Origin: Spisula solida
Taxonomy: Eukaryota; Mollusca; Bivalvia; Venerida; Mactridae
Length of the DNA: 64,000 nucleotides
Assembly: GCA_947247005.1 (NCBI GenBank)
Contig: OX365948.1
Location: forward strand, 8,122,001 to 8,186,000
Reading direction: 5' to 3'
Under the pieces are notes generated by a model. It had not been told where the DNA came from, did not search any database, and saw nothing but the letters and a program-made list of their open reading frames with translations. The position numbers were made by a program, and so were the translations under genes. This document shows, piece after piece, positions 22,991-34,900 of this stretch. The stretch's first letter is position 1, and each line of letters begins with the position of its first letter.

Positions 22991-24190
22991 TGAATGGTGT
23001 TGGTAGCTAGTGATCTCTGATTGTCGGTCTCTCTGCGCCCTCTTCTTCTAACAACACTCCAGCCACTATTCCATCTTCCTCTGTTAACTCGTCTCCCTGC
23101 ATAGCCTGTATGCTCACCTGAATCTCCCTGATCTGTATCTTATTAAGTGCCCAGTTGGTCTATCCTATCATTTAGTTTTCTCAGTAAATTTGTTATTTCT
23201 GAGATTCCATCTTTATCGGCTAATTCCTGTGGTAATGCATGTTTACATGGTTAAAGCGCCGTCATTGGTGTTTCCTCAGTTAAGCTGGATTCCAATGTGT
23301 TAGTTCTACTTAGAAGCGATCGTAGTCTTATATAGTGTCGCACTGGTATACCGCCATCTGCTTTACATCCTCATACAACAGTGGTTAGTCAAGTTCCCAG
23401 ACTTCCTCACAGGTGAAGAATACTCTGGTGAACGAGAATGTCTGCTTTAGCGCATGTCTTAATCCTTGATAAAGTACGTTGGGTGTTCAGAAATAACGTA
23501 GACTTTAACTCTTAAGTTCGCATTTGTTATAGTACGAAAAGAATAAATACATCATCATAATTCGGAATCTTGCTGCGATCAGCACACCAAATTATGTATA
23601 TCTGTAACAAGTATGTCATAAATTATAGCTCCTCAAAATTACCGTCACTACCATGCACCCGGGGCAACACAAATGACGTCAATGACGTTACAATGTCGGT
23701 GTCGATGAAATAACCTCAACGGTCACCTAACTAAATCTCGATTATACTAATTGTGATCGTATTGTCTGATAATGTTGGTGGTAGCGTGCTGAATATCGTA
23801 TAGATTGCTTCTGTATCTTTCTAGACCGCGCATTACATTTTTGTGCATGAAATTGCGCATCGTAAACGTCAACGCTGTATCTATAGGTGTTCTAATGTGA
23901 CCTCTATCTCTTTTATACCATTATAATATCATTTAAGACCATAGTATGAATGACAGAACTCGTCATTTGCGTATTATTGATCATATTGGAGATTTCAGGG
24001 AGATTTTCCCCTAATTCCTTTAATAGTTATCACTGCGCGATTGTTCGTGGTAATCAATAACGTTGGAGAACACGCGCTATTCACATGTTGTGTATTTCTA
24101 TCCATAACGTTTAAATTTCACCAAAACGTCTGTGTAGAGTGTTTTGACGTTGCATGATATATTGGTGGGGTTTTAAACAGATAGTTTAAC

Positions 24191-25190
24191 CTAAAATGAT
24201 ACTATCAACAGTGAAAGTAATGACACAAAGTGGAAAAATGGGTTGCCCCGGGTACGCGTAACCATGGTCATTAAAATTGCGGGTTTACCAATAATATCAT
24301 GAAATGTTTTGAAAAATATGCCATCAGGTGGCCAGATAATTCCGATTTCAAAAAGCATCTTCATATTTAATCTGTCTACAATATTGCTCGTTATACAGCA
24401 AAAGTCTACTTTATTTCTGAACGTCTCTCGTATAGTCTCATCCGTTCTCTTCAATCCGTTTCCCTCACAAGCTGTACAAAACAAGTCTTCGACTCGTAGT
24501 GCATATTGTGTCATTGTTTCTTCTTTGGCCTGAGTATGCCTATACGTGTATACATACGAGGGTCGTTCATTTAATACCCGGACGATCGCTATAGCGCTTG
24601 ATTGAAACATGCAATTGTAATGATGTTTCAATCTAACGTCAGAAACAGGAAAGTTTCGTCGGTTAAACGCTTGTTGGACGGTAAACACTACTTGAAGAAA
24701 AACTACTATAGTTTATAATGGAATCATGCGAATTATCGTGGATACAGTATATAACATCGCTACCAAACATTTTAAAATGGTTAATTTGTGTGCTCGCGTG
24801 ACTTTATGGCTCCAAAACGATGATCAAATAGAGAAAAAGTGTCACGTTTTACAAGCGAAAATGACGTAACGTCACCATTTTTTGACGTCGACTTGGGCCG
24901 ACTCGCGTTACATGTACTAATTAAAGCACTGATATTATGTAGACACTTCATCGTAACAAGTTGAAATTTCGTATGTTAATACATTAATAGTGTGAATGTA
25001 TTTCTGTATATTTTCATCAATATCAGTCCATTAGTTTTTCAGCAATATCGATCGTCCGGGTATTAAATGAACGGCCCTCGTACATGTAATATAATTTCTT
25101 GAGTACGTTCTCTCTGGTGTTCATTCTTTCGTAAGTGATTTCTACGTAATTTCCTGATAATTTCTATTGAGTGCTGCCTTCCCTGTCCCA
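24191..25190 (-). pseudogene. Capsid-like gag remnant, split by a MITE
   Basis: The minus-strand frame at 24191-24688 contains ETMTQYALRVEDLF and GLKRTDETIRETF, resembling the conserved capsid region of Gypsy-like gag and gag-derived genes (x-V-T-x-Y-x-x-R-L-E-x-L ... R-x-D-x-x-R-x-x-F). Related text continues upstream on the far side of the MITE at 24557-25080, with a stop codon. It is broken and lacks protease and polymerase, so it is a dead fragment of an LTR element. Confidence 0.55.
24557..25080. mobile_element. Mariner-type MITE with 32-bp inverted ends and TA duplication
   Basis: The left end CGAGGGTCGTTCATTTAATA and the reverse complement of the right end, CGAGGGCCGTTCATTTAATA, continue to GACGATCG with a single mismatch, flanked by TA on both sides (24555-24556 and 25081-25082). 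524 bp without a transposase. Inserted in the gag remnant. Confidence 0.85.
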
Positions 25191-25850
25191 CTTAATATTA
25201 TCTTTTTTGTTAATTGTCCACTTTTTAGGATTTCTGAAAGTTAAAACTCGGCATTTAAGCCGTTTTACTGTTGGAACTGGTCATTCAGCTTTTGGGTGCT
25301 GAAACTAATTCATTCTACTTTTCGATAGCTTGGTTAATTGTCTATATTTCAGGATTTCTGATATCTAAAACTAGGCATAATTATAGCCGTTTGGAAAAAT
25401 AATTTGAACCTACGCGTAAATTTCTCGTGCATTTTACGTGTTTTGATGTTTCATGGTTCAGTGATTTGCTTTAACTTTGAAGAAAAGACTACATAAATCT
25501 AATATTGTGTTATTCAGTAGCATGTACACAAACTTTAATGCAGAGATATTCATAAATAAAATGTTATACGGTAAAAACACGTGCACACTCATAAGATTTG
25601 TTAAGTGTATAATATGAGCCAGCTACATAAGTAGTCTCCAGGAAAACCTCCTATTTTGACATATGTAATGCTATTATCATACGTGGCGTAATGTGTCGGC
25701 GCCACACACCATCGACCAATCAAAATGCAGCTGATTACATAGAAAAGAACACATCGAGCTTATTTTCAACCAATAAGAATTGACTTAATATGTCCTAACT
25801 ATTAAGTTATACATTAAAGTCATAAATATAACCCCTAAGTTAAATTGACG

Positions 25851-25965
25851 TGCCTCTATACCTCAATGGTAAGTCATCTTGTTAAACTACGGGTGGAGGT
25901 AATCATATTCCAGTCATACTTCAGCAGAAAGCTGACTGGCAAAAAAAGGCTGTGCTCGGCATAAT
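25851..25965 (+). mobile_element. Short tRNA-like SINE, degenerate
   Basis: A-box-like CCTCAATGGTAAGTC, an imperfect B box, and a tail TTCAGCAGAAAGCTGACTGG..GGCTGTGCTCGGCAT that matches the tail of the better copy at 32668-32780. Confidence 0.5.
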
Positions 25966-27062
25966 TTTAGTTCATATCAAAATAATTTGGTTCATTGGTC
26001 AAGCAGTTATTAACACAGTAATGTAACCCCATACTGTATCTTATCATCTTTGGCCATTCAGATAAGTGCATGTGTTGTGTTTCAGTGATCACACATTTGA
26101 TATGGTCCAGAGAAAGATACTGAAGTAAAGTATTAAGCCAGAAACTGTCAAGTACTGCTGTCCATCGAGGCATCATTGGGAACCGATTGGAGCGGGCACG
26201 AAGAAAAGAGTCCAAAATGTTGCTCTCAGGAAAATGGGTATTGAGAAATTTAAATGTTCGATAACAATGATATGAATAAACTATACAAATGTAGCAATGT
26301 CTTAATTGTTTATTGTAACATTGATTTAATTTACAGTGTTTCATTTTGGTTTTTAAAACATTGAGTCCCGGCCTTTCCCATTGAACTTAAGAATTAGTAC
26401 CACTGTGTAAAATACACATTTCCAAACTTTAATGAGTCCCAAGTCAATTTTAATGAGTCAGGGACTCGGACTTTGGACCAATATGAAAGACTGGATTTAA
26501 ATAAAGAACAAAGTGTTAGACAAAACTTTTAATTATAGAAATTATAATTATTATCAGTTTTATCACATCTACACAGATAAAAGTGTATATTCACAATGTA
26601 ACATTGCAGGAACTGTTATGTGACCTCTAAGAAAACGAGTCAAATAAAGTCGTAGTTAATCCGGTTTTATAGAAAGAAGCGTTAAGAGTTTGTTTTCTTG
26701 GATTTTGTATCAATCATTGAACGAATGGTCGTTTTTGAATTGATGAAGTCCTTAGTTGCATACATAGCATACGTATAGATTATAAATGAACCATAATATC
26801 TCATACTTCTCTTTGAACAAATATTTTGACACATTAAAAATAAATATTGGGTGGTAAGATGTGTAAAAAGAGCCATCTCTTGACGTACTGGAACACACCC
26901 AGATATGAGACGTGAGACATACTATGACAAAATCGTTCGTGATACATACTATTTACATAAAATGGAAATACACTGCCTAATATTACCATAGACAATCCAT
27001 ACACGTTTACTTCATGATATAATTGAACATTTAATTTTATATGATTACCGCCCGTTTGTAAT
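25966..27062. other. Intergenic, nothing recognised
   Basis: The 125-codon minus-strand open frame at 25967-26344 shows no domain, signal or neighbour support; I leave it uncalled. Confidence 0.4.
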
Positions 27063-27392
27063 CACAGACACTTGGGGTCTGGAACCCGCCCCCAGCTACG
27101 CACCTGGGTATATTTTTAACATCAACATTGTATATCCAGACCCATACATTATAGATCACACAAACATTATTACACGTATCCGGGACAAATATTCGTAAAT
27201 GCCTCTCTAGCTAAATAACACATATGAGTTATTAAAGCAGTAGAGGACGTACGTAGATTTTTGTATTAATATCAAATACATTCAACAAATGTTTGTGTGA
27301 GTACTGAATGGGTCTGGATATATAATAAATATAAAAAACATATTTCCAGGCGCGTATCGGGAGGGGGGTGGTCCAGACCCCAAGTGTCTGTG
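27063..27392. mobile_element. hAT-like MITE with perfect 8-bp target duplication
   Basis: 330-bp foldback element. The inverted ends CACAGACACTTGGGGTCTGG match perfectly for 20 bases, and weaker pairing continues inward (GGGTCTGGATAT with ATATCCAGACCC; CACAAACATT with AATGTTTGTG). It is flanked by TTTGTAAT at 27055-27062 and at 27393-27400. An 8-bp duplication is the hAT signature. No coding capacity. Confidence 0.9.
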
Positions 27393-29068
27393 TTTGTAAT
27401 TTCTTTCACTTTTATGACTTTTATTGCTTTTAAAAATCTCAAAATTAACTATTTATCAAAATAATTGGTTTTTCTGGAGACTGGCTCATATCTGTAACAT
27501 CACGCATATCAACTATCTCTGGACATGATATTGGGTCGTGGTATATAATCCAAAGAGATTGTGTTTGTTCTTTGTATAATTGTATTAAATTAGCGTATTA
27601 GACGCGGATGTAACTATACATTTATTTCCCTAACGCCCAAATAAGCAGTTATCACGATCCAGTTAATATTACGGCGCCTAAGATGCTCTTCAATTGTAAA
27701 CAAAATGATGGAAACCAACGTAAACATTCAGTTTCTTTAGAATAATTTCTTTTCTAAGATAACTGACAGCAGAAGGTAACTATTCTTTCAGTGACTCACG
27801 TTTTCTTATGAATGATGTGGTATCGAGAATGCCAGTTTCTTGTTTCCACAAACATACTGTATCGTGGTGGTATGGGTTTTGGCGCGGTATCAGAAATGGC
27901 GCACCTGAGATTAGTGGTCTTTTCTTGAGTTTAAGACCCAAAATGACATACATTTCTAGTATATTTTTGGAAGGATGTATGGTTTTGGTCTGTAATGCAA
28001 ATAAACAATGTTCAAAGTAAAATTTGGTGCTTTTAGAACTCGAAAGGTATGCTGTACCCATATTTGTTGTTATTTTCTTATGTCACTTTATTCCTCAAAT
28101 ATCGTAATCCCACAAATTTGTAAAATGAAATTTTAACTTCAAATTTTTTTTGTAAAGAGCACTGGCATCCATGTTAACACCATGTAACATGATTAAAATG
28201 TCCTACACACTGTCAAACACAGGAAATGGTGTCCAGAAGGATGTAACTTTCTTATTAAGAAAAACTGAAAAAACTAGTCAAAATCTGAAATAATATGTTT
28301 TGAAAATTTTGTTAATATTAACTGTCATTGATATTTTCGGCATTCCCAAGTCAAGTTGATGACAGATCAGACTATGCAAATGCCATGAATGATTCTTACA
28401 TGACAGTAATAGATGATTTAACACTTGTTTGGACATCTTCAAGTTGTCTTGGTGACTCAAAAAGAAAATGGCAATTAGTAACCAGTGCAATTCTGTCTCG
28501 ATACTAATTATGGATTTATTATCTAAGAAGTAAACAAAGTAAGCTAAATATTATATAAAAATGGACTATATAGCCATAAAATAAAATTGGAAACAACTAC
28601 ATCATGAATCCTTTTATTTTTTTACCACTAGAGACCTACAGGATAGGTGCGCCATTTCATATCACGCGGACTTGACATAATAAGCTGAGCATGTCTTTCA
28701 TTGTAATAGTCATACAACATGCATTGATGGAATTGACTATTGATATTTAGTGTCAACATGTTCCCATTGAATTGCCCTATCATTGCTCAATCACCTTAAT
28801 TATGAACGTTTTATATTTATAACAAAATAATGAGGTAAACTGTTAAGTGCGCCATTTCCAATACCACGGGGATATATCCCGAAATAATCATTACAATATT
28901 GCCTTATTGGGTTCAGATCAAGACGCACCATGACCAAAACGTACCCACATTTTTTTAATAAAGATGCAAGTTAAGAAAGGTTAATTACTCTTTTTGAAGT
29001 TTATAAAGTGCTTTAGTTTTCTAATTAATTGTTTTGACTTAAACAGATAAAGCTACCTTTGAAAAGAA
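27393..29068. other. Intergenic with scattered inverted GTGCGCCATTTC words
   Basis: No gene. The phrase GAAATGGCGCAC at 27893-27904 is repeated in inverse as GTGCGCCATTTC at 28648-28659 and 28848-28859, with similar flanks (GCGCGGTATCA / ATCACGCGG / ATACCACGG), as if it were the ends of one or two transposons. Open frames at 27780-28061 and 27808-28020 are opposite-strand shadows. Confidence 0.45.
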
Positions 29069-31454
29069 CACGCATGTTAATTAAATGTATATGACACTCT
29101 ATATTATCGTATGTAAAATGGGTAAACATGGTGCCGCTCACACATATCGATCGGCTGATTAACAATGTTACCGCGGTAAGCGTAAAACGCACTAGTCAAA
29201 TTCTACCCTGCTTTATATAAGACCTCATAATTTTTGTATCTATTATCCGATTTTAAATATTTAAAGCTTGTAATGAAGCAGAGATATATGTCTGTCTTTT
29301 AATACAATATTCATCAAGATATCCTAATTATTAAATCCATGGCGACGAGTAAGAATCCATTCCGCGTAAAAGTAAGTTTAAAATATCCCGTTTTTTTACC
29401 AAATAAAAATTCATTCAACGGTTTAAAATCAACTAAGGTTTTATAAAATGTAACTTATTTCTAAAGCATTTGCGAGTTGTCGACCGCCAACGATTTGATT
29501 AAACTTCGTGCATTTGTGTACTAATTATCGCAAATAAATTTTCAAAATGGCGGAATCATGTCGAAAAGCGTGTGGAACGGGCACCTGCACACCTAGTTCT
29601 GGATACCATAACTAAATGGTCTTTTATTTACACTGACGTGTCGGCCTTTTAGTTATGGAATTACCCTCTTCAATAATCAACTGTTTAAGCTTAACGCCTA
29701 AAATGCATGTTCATTGTTCAAAAATCGCCCAAAAACTATAATTTACGTATAAATGTAATATTTTTCAAGTGTTTTGTCTTAAAACAGTCAATGTAACACC
29801 TACTGATAATCATATATTGCTTAAAGTTTATTTAATTCCGGGTTTGATCAGCTCCCGCGGCCATTTTGAATAATTAATTTATCGCAGGTGCGTGCGAGAG
29901 CCGTTTTCGAAAAATCCGTTATTTCTTGAAACATGGTCGAAAACGTCTTAAAATTAAACAAAACCTTTAGATATACCTTTACATAAGAAACAAACACGTT
30001 CTTTTTGCTATAAATCATGTAACTCCCATTTACACAAATAAATATTGCAATTTACGCAGCCGACAATCAAAACATTGATCACGTGGTTCGTTTCGGAACA
30101 CTTTTGTTATAATCCCATTCAAATAAATGGCGATCGTAAACGAAAACAGTGAAATTGTACTGGTTTGAAACAATCGACGGAATTAATGGTATTTCTTGCA
30201 AAACATTTTGTTTTTGGGGGTATACTGATAGAATATGCTCCAATTGATATGGTGTCAATGATTATTTAGTTCAAAACGTGCGTTTTGTCATAAAACGAAC
30301 GCGACTCAAACTGAGCCGTAGAGCTGTTAGGTTTCAAAGAACAAACAGCTTTGACGATGAAATGGAATGATCATCGTCAAAGACCTTGGACTACTGCACA
30401 CCCTCCATGCGCTAATTGAAAACATATTTTTGATTGAAACTTGTTTAAATTGTGAGATTAAATACTTTTTGAGGTATAATGGTTGTACTTTTGTCTGGTT
30501 TCTATTGGTTTTGTCGTTACAAAATGGAGTAAAAAATAGTGATTTTTGTCACGATCAGGACAATTTTTTTCGGTAGCCGTATTGAACTGGCGGACTTATT
30601 GCCGAATGTTAATTATAAAATGGGGATTATTTACAATATAACCTGCTATTAAATGCATATTGTGAGGTATTGGTTGCATTAAATTACGAACCATGATGCT
30701 CGCTTTTGAAAAAATCGCCACAAAAGATGATCAATGGTCGGCATAGTTTACATCACACATTATTAAGAATACGTCCATTCTTATTATTATTATTATCAGT
30801 CTATATTTACAATATAACCTGCTTTTAAATGCATATTGTGAGGTATTGGTTGCATTAAATTACGAACCATGATGCTAGCTTTTGAAAAAATCGCCACAAA
30901 AGATGATCAATGGTCGGCGTAGTTTACATCAAACATTATTATGAATACGTCCATTCTGTTTTATTTCGCTGGCGATCGACAACTCGCAAATGCTTTAAAA
31001 ATAAGTTTTACATTATATAAAACCTTACAGTATAAGCTTTTAAAACAAGCTTTAATGAACAAAATCGATCGAAAATTAAATTAATAGTTGATGATTTTAA
31101 ACCGTTGATTGAATTTTTATTTGGTAAAAAAACGGGATATTTTAAACTTACTTTTACGCGGAACGGATTCTTACTCATCGCCGTGGATTTAATAATTAGG
31201 ATATCATGATGAATATTGTATTAAAAGACAGACATATATCTCTGCTTCATTACAAGCTTTAAATATTTAAAATCGGATAATAGATACGAAAATTATGAGG
31301 TCTTATATAAAGCAGGGTAGTATTTGACTAGTGCGTTTTACGCTTACCGCGGTAACATTGTTAATCAGCCGATCGATATGTGTGAGCGGCACCATGTTTA
31401 CCCATTTTACATACGTTAATATAGAGTGTCATATACATTTAATTAACATGCGTG
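29069..31454. mobile_element. 2.4-kb element with ~430-bp inverted ends and 7-bp target duplication
   Basis: Ends CACGCATGTTAATTAAATG and its inverse. The arms (29069-29495 and about 30968-31454) stay highly similar through the phrases ACCGCGGTAAGCG, TTTATATAAGACCTC and TAAGAATCC(A/G)TTCCGCG. The right arm has an extra ~55 bases. Flanking AAAAGAA (29062-29068 and 31455-31461) is a target duplication. The interior holds no transposase that I can read, so it is non-autonomous or decayed. Each arm carries a TATA-like TTTATATAA, an ATG 120-150 bases on, and a GTAAGT donor-like site after about ten codons (NPFRVK). Confidence 0.85.
30629..30957. repeat. Direct duplication inside the 2.4-kb element
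   Basis: 30629-30780 and 30804-30957 are near-identical ~153-bp direct repeats (TATTTACAATATAACCTGCT to AATACGTCCATTCT) separated by a TTA microsatellite. The duplication is next to the right inverted arm. Confidence 0.9.
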
Positions 31455-31533
31455 AAAAGAAGCAATAGCCATCAGAGAGTAGGTTTTACTTGGCTGGTTG
31501 TTGTTGTTAAATTCCATTGACTTTGGTCTACCT

Positions 31534-31665
31534 TGATAGCCTGGCTAGTGCAAGAGTATCCTCTTCCAGTGCTGGAGGTCTCTGGTTCTATACCTGGTAT
31601 GATACCAGGCTACGACATACCAAAAGCCTTATAGGTGGTACTGGTTTAATTCCCTTGCTTGGTGC
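31534..31665 (+). mobile_element. tRNA-like SINE
   Basis: A-box-like GATAGCCTGGCTAGTGCAAG, B box GGTTCTATACC, then a tail with GGTACTGGTTTAATTCCCTT and GCTTGGTGCTGAACTTAG. A general tRNA-derived SINE layout; I do not recognise the family exactly. Confidence 0.5.
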
Positions 31666-31831
31666 TGAACTTAGTTAGTTCCAGGTAACTACTAAACTAG
31701 TGAAGAATCAATGTAACTATTGGTACACCCGGTGTCATGATATTGAATATGACTGAAATATTGTTGAATTTAAAGCATTATTTAGTTTACTTCCCTTGAC
31801 CTTTCAGTGCTATTTCTAAAAATATCTAAGA

Positions 31832-31944
31832 ATGAATACTGAAGTTGTTGGTCGTATTAGACCAAGCCTACGGGCAGAAGGGGCTGAAAACCTAGTCATA
31901 GAGGGTCAGAGGATAGCTGCTCATCCTAGGGGACCATTTTTGAA
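31832..31944 (+). CDS. ccdc78: CCDC78-like exon 1 (motor N terminus)
   Basis: Begins MNTEVVGRIRPSLRAEGAEN, the V-x-x-R-x-R-P strand that opens kinesin motors. In-frame stop TAA at 31817-31819, and a possible UTR acceptor CTTTCAG ending at 31806. Donor GTAAGT at 31945. Confidence 0.8.
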
Positions 31945-34900
31945 GTAAGTACACTTTCTCATAACTAACACCAGTGGGTCGCATGGTGGTTGAGTGGGTA
32001 ATATTCTTGACTACCGATTGCGTCATTGGACAATTAGGCAGGAAAAAACTGGATTACACTGCACTTAGGACTATCTGTGTCAAACAAACAAATTAAAAAT
32101 GTCAAATAACTTATATATCCATAGATCGAGAGACCACAATGTCATGTGAACAAAAAGGATAAAGTTTATGATATACTATTAATCCAACAGTTTCTGTCAA
32201 CATGGACCTGCGGTATAGTTGATAGAGTATTTTAAATGAAAAAAAAAAAAATTTTTTTTTACTCTTTATCAATGATACAGTTACCAGTGCACAGACCTTT
32301 ATCAGGACACATTACCTCCTCATTTATAAAAATGATACTGTACCTAATACACATTTTCTCTGAAAGCACAATGAAAGCACTTTGTATTGAATAGTTAAAG
32401 CCATATTTTATATTCCTGTAGCTTCAAAACTCTCCATCGTCAAGATGCAAGCAACTTGGATTTATTTAGAAGTTCTGTTGATGAACAGATTGATTTTTTC
32501 CTGGCTGGATTTAATGTATCACTGTTATTGATGGGTGAGAGTGGATCTGGGAAAACATACACAATGGCTGGTGAAGGAACATCTAGAGCTGGCATTGTAC
32601 CAATGATATTTGATACATTGTTTACCCGACTACAAGGAGGTATGTAAGACAATCACTTGCATCACTCGGCCTCCGTAGCTCAATGGTTAGCACGCTTGCT
32701 GTCTAATCTGGCGACCTGGGTTCAAATCCCTGCCATGTTTCAGCATAAAGCTGACTTGCAAATAAAGGCTATGCTCGCATTTAAATTTTTTATTTAATAT
32801 ACCAGTAATTAAGGTGTGTTCATATTTTACGACTGTGTCTCTAAAAAGTTAATTTATTATAGCGTCACCCCTATGTGATGGACCAGCCAATTTAGTTTAT
32901 GGCCCGCTTATTTCCTTAGCATATTTACTTCCAACTCCTACCTTTTCATGCTAAATACTTGGCAGGTAGGCTCACATTAACCATTTATCATTATTAAACT
33001 AGAGGGCAGCTCACAAACTGGATAGATCTGAAAGTTCTGAGTAAATTCTAAATAAGTACAGTACTGTTTAAACTAAACTTGATACCCTTGTGCACATGGT
33101 GTGTACTAGGTTTACACATTGTGTACACATGATGTTCCAGTTTAGCTCTTATGTGTTAGTGATGATATCAAATGATGTATTATATGTGCTGTGACACCAA
33201 TTTCTCATACCCCAACTCCATGCTCAAAGGTGGAGGACTTCTTATTCTTGAGAAAGTACATATTGACCAAAATCCATGATTTGGTCTAATTGCCTTTTTT
33301 GGTTATTTTGATGGAGGAAAATACATTTTTCCATAGTAGCACTTCTTTAGTATTTTTTTTAACTATTGACAGAGCGTTTTATGGCAGACAGTCGAGTAAA
33401 GAGACAGAACCCTGCCATATCCTTGGAGATGTATGAAATCTATAATGAATTGATAAAGGATCTTATGCAGGTCCCTTCTGGGAATAGTTCTTACCTGGAA
33501 CTGGGGACGAGTGCCGAGAAAGGAACTTATGTCAAGGTAATTTTTTGTCATATTCCTGAAGAGCTGACATTGTTGCCAGGGCTGACCTTAACAAATTATT
33601 GGTTTGGAGTAACCTAACACAAAAATTTAGGTGGTTAGATAGACCTTTTAAGTAAGTCCATTATTTTTTACATACACTATGTATACAGTTTTATGTTTTG
33701 AATACCAGTATAAAAATTATAGTTAAATCAAATAGGCCCTTTTTTGGGTCCTGAGTGTGTAATAACATGTAACGTGGGGCCAAAAAGTCCCAAATATTTG
33801 TGTACCCCAAATCAGTAGGATACACCCTTAATGTGGTTAGTGTAATATTGTCTGTACTTATGTGTCTCAGACATGTTGATTATGTGCTGGATGTCTGTCT
33901 GTCTGTCTGTATGGATGTCACAAGGTTTATCTGCATTTGTTCTCCTTAGCGACTGGTCTGACTTCAATGAGACATTAATGCTTGGTACCATGCCCAATTG
34001 TGTATTGTCAGGAATTTAAGGTCATTGTTTTTGCCTAGTTATGACCCCTTGTGGGAGACATACATTTTTGTGTGTTTTATTTTCAGCATGGAACAAGTTA
34101 TAGTGTCAGAGATTCGAGTGACGGCGGGGCTAAATTCCGTGAGGGGTTATCACGTAGAACTGAACAAACTACAGATTATGGGCCGGCCCAGCATAATGCT
34201 GCTACAGTGATACACATAGATTTACAGATGGTAAGTTGTTTATTTATTATTCCTGTTGAGTTGTTGCTATGATTTGTGATGATGATCTATGTTAGAATAG
34301 CATCACAGCTTGATTTCCATTTGAAGATTTCACATTTCACTATTTCACATTTTATAATGAAGATTAAACAATAAATGCATCAATTACACATGTGTTAAAC
34401 AATCAGTATTCAATATCACTGCAGTGTTGATCTGTATTACCTCAAGTGCCTTGCTTCATGCGGTATCTCGTGAGACTACTAGGTCGAGCAAGATGTGATA
34501 TAACACAAGCAACGTTTAAGAAATAAAAATCTGTTTGCGTATTTTGTCGGTGAATAAAAAATGGGCAGGAGTTCGGATGTGGAAAAATTAAATCACGAGT
34601 GCGTAGCATGAGTGATTTAATTTTCCGCATCCGAACGAGTGTCCGTGTTTTATTCACCGACAAAATACAAGAACAGAGTTTTTATTTTGATTCTAAATAC
34701 GATAATATCCCGCACTATTTAACTGCGCGCATTCCATTTTCCCCCATTTAACATAATTCCACACTGAAATTGAGTTGCTTATTACCTGGTACAATTACCT
34801 CCCTCGTGAATGAAAACGACCTTCGTAATTTTCTGAAGGAATTAACACATTTTAAACATTGAAACAATTTTGATAACACAAGTATAGTGTATCTATTTCA

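Noticed and set aside
25967..26344. 125-codon minus-strand frame
   Set aside because: No domain, no splice or promoter context, and I see no repeat family to which it could belong.
30367..30576. 69-codon frame inside the 2.4-kb element
   Set aside because: Hydrophobic, no motif, no upstream context, and not in line with the exon-like start in either arm.
32668..32738. tRNA gene in intron 2
   Set aside because: Internal promoter boxes are fine but the acceptor and anticodon stems are poor, and a SINE tail follows.
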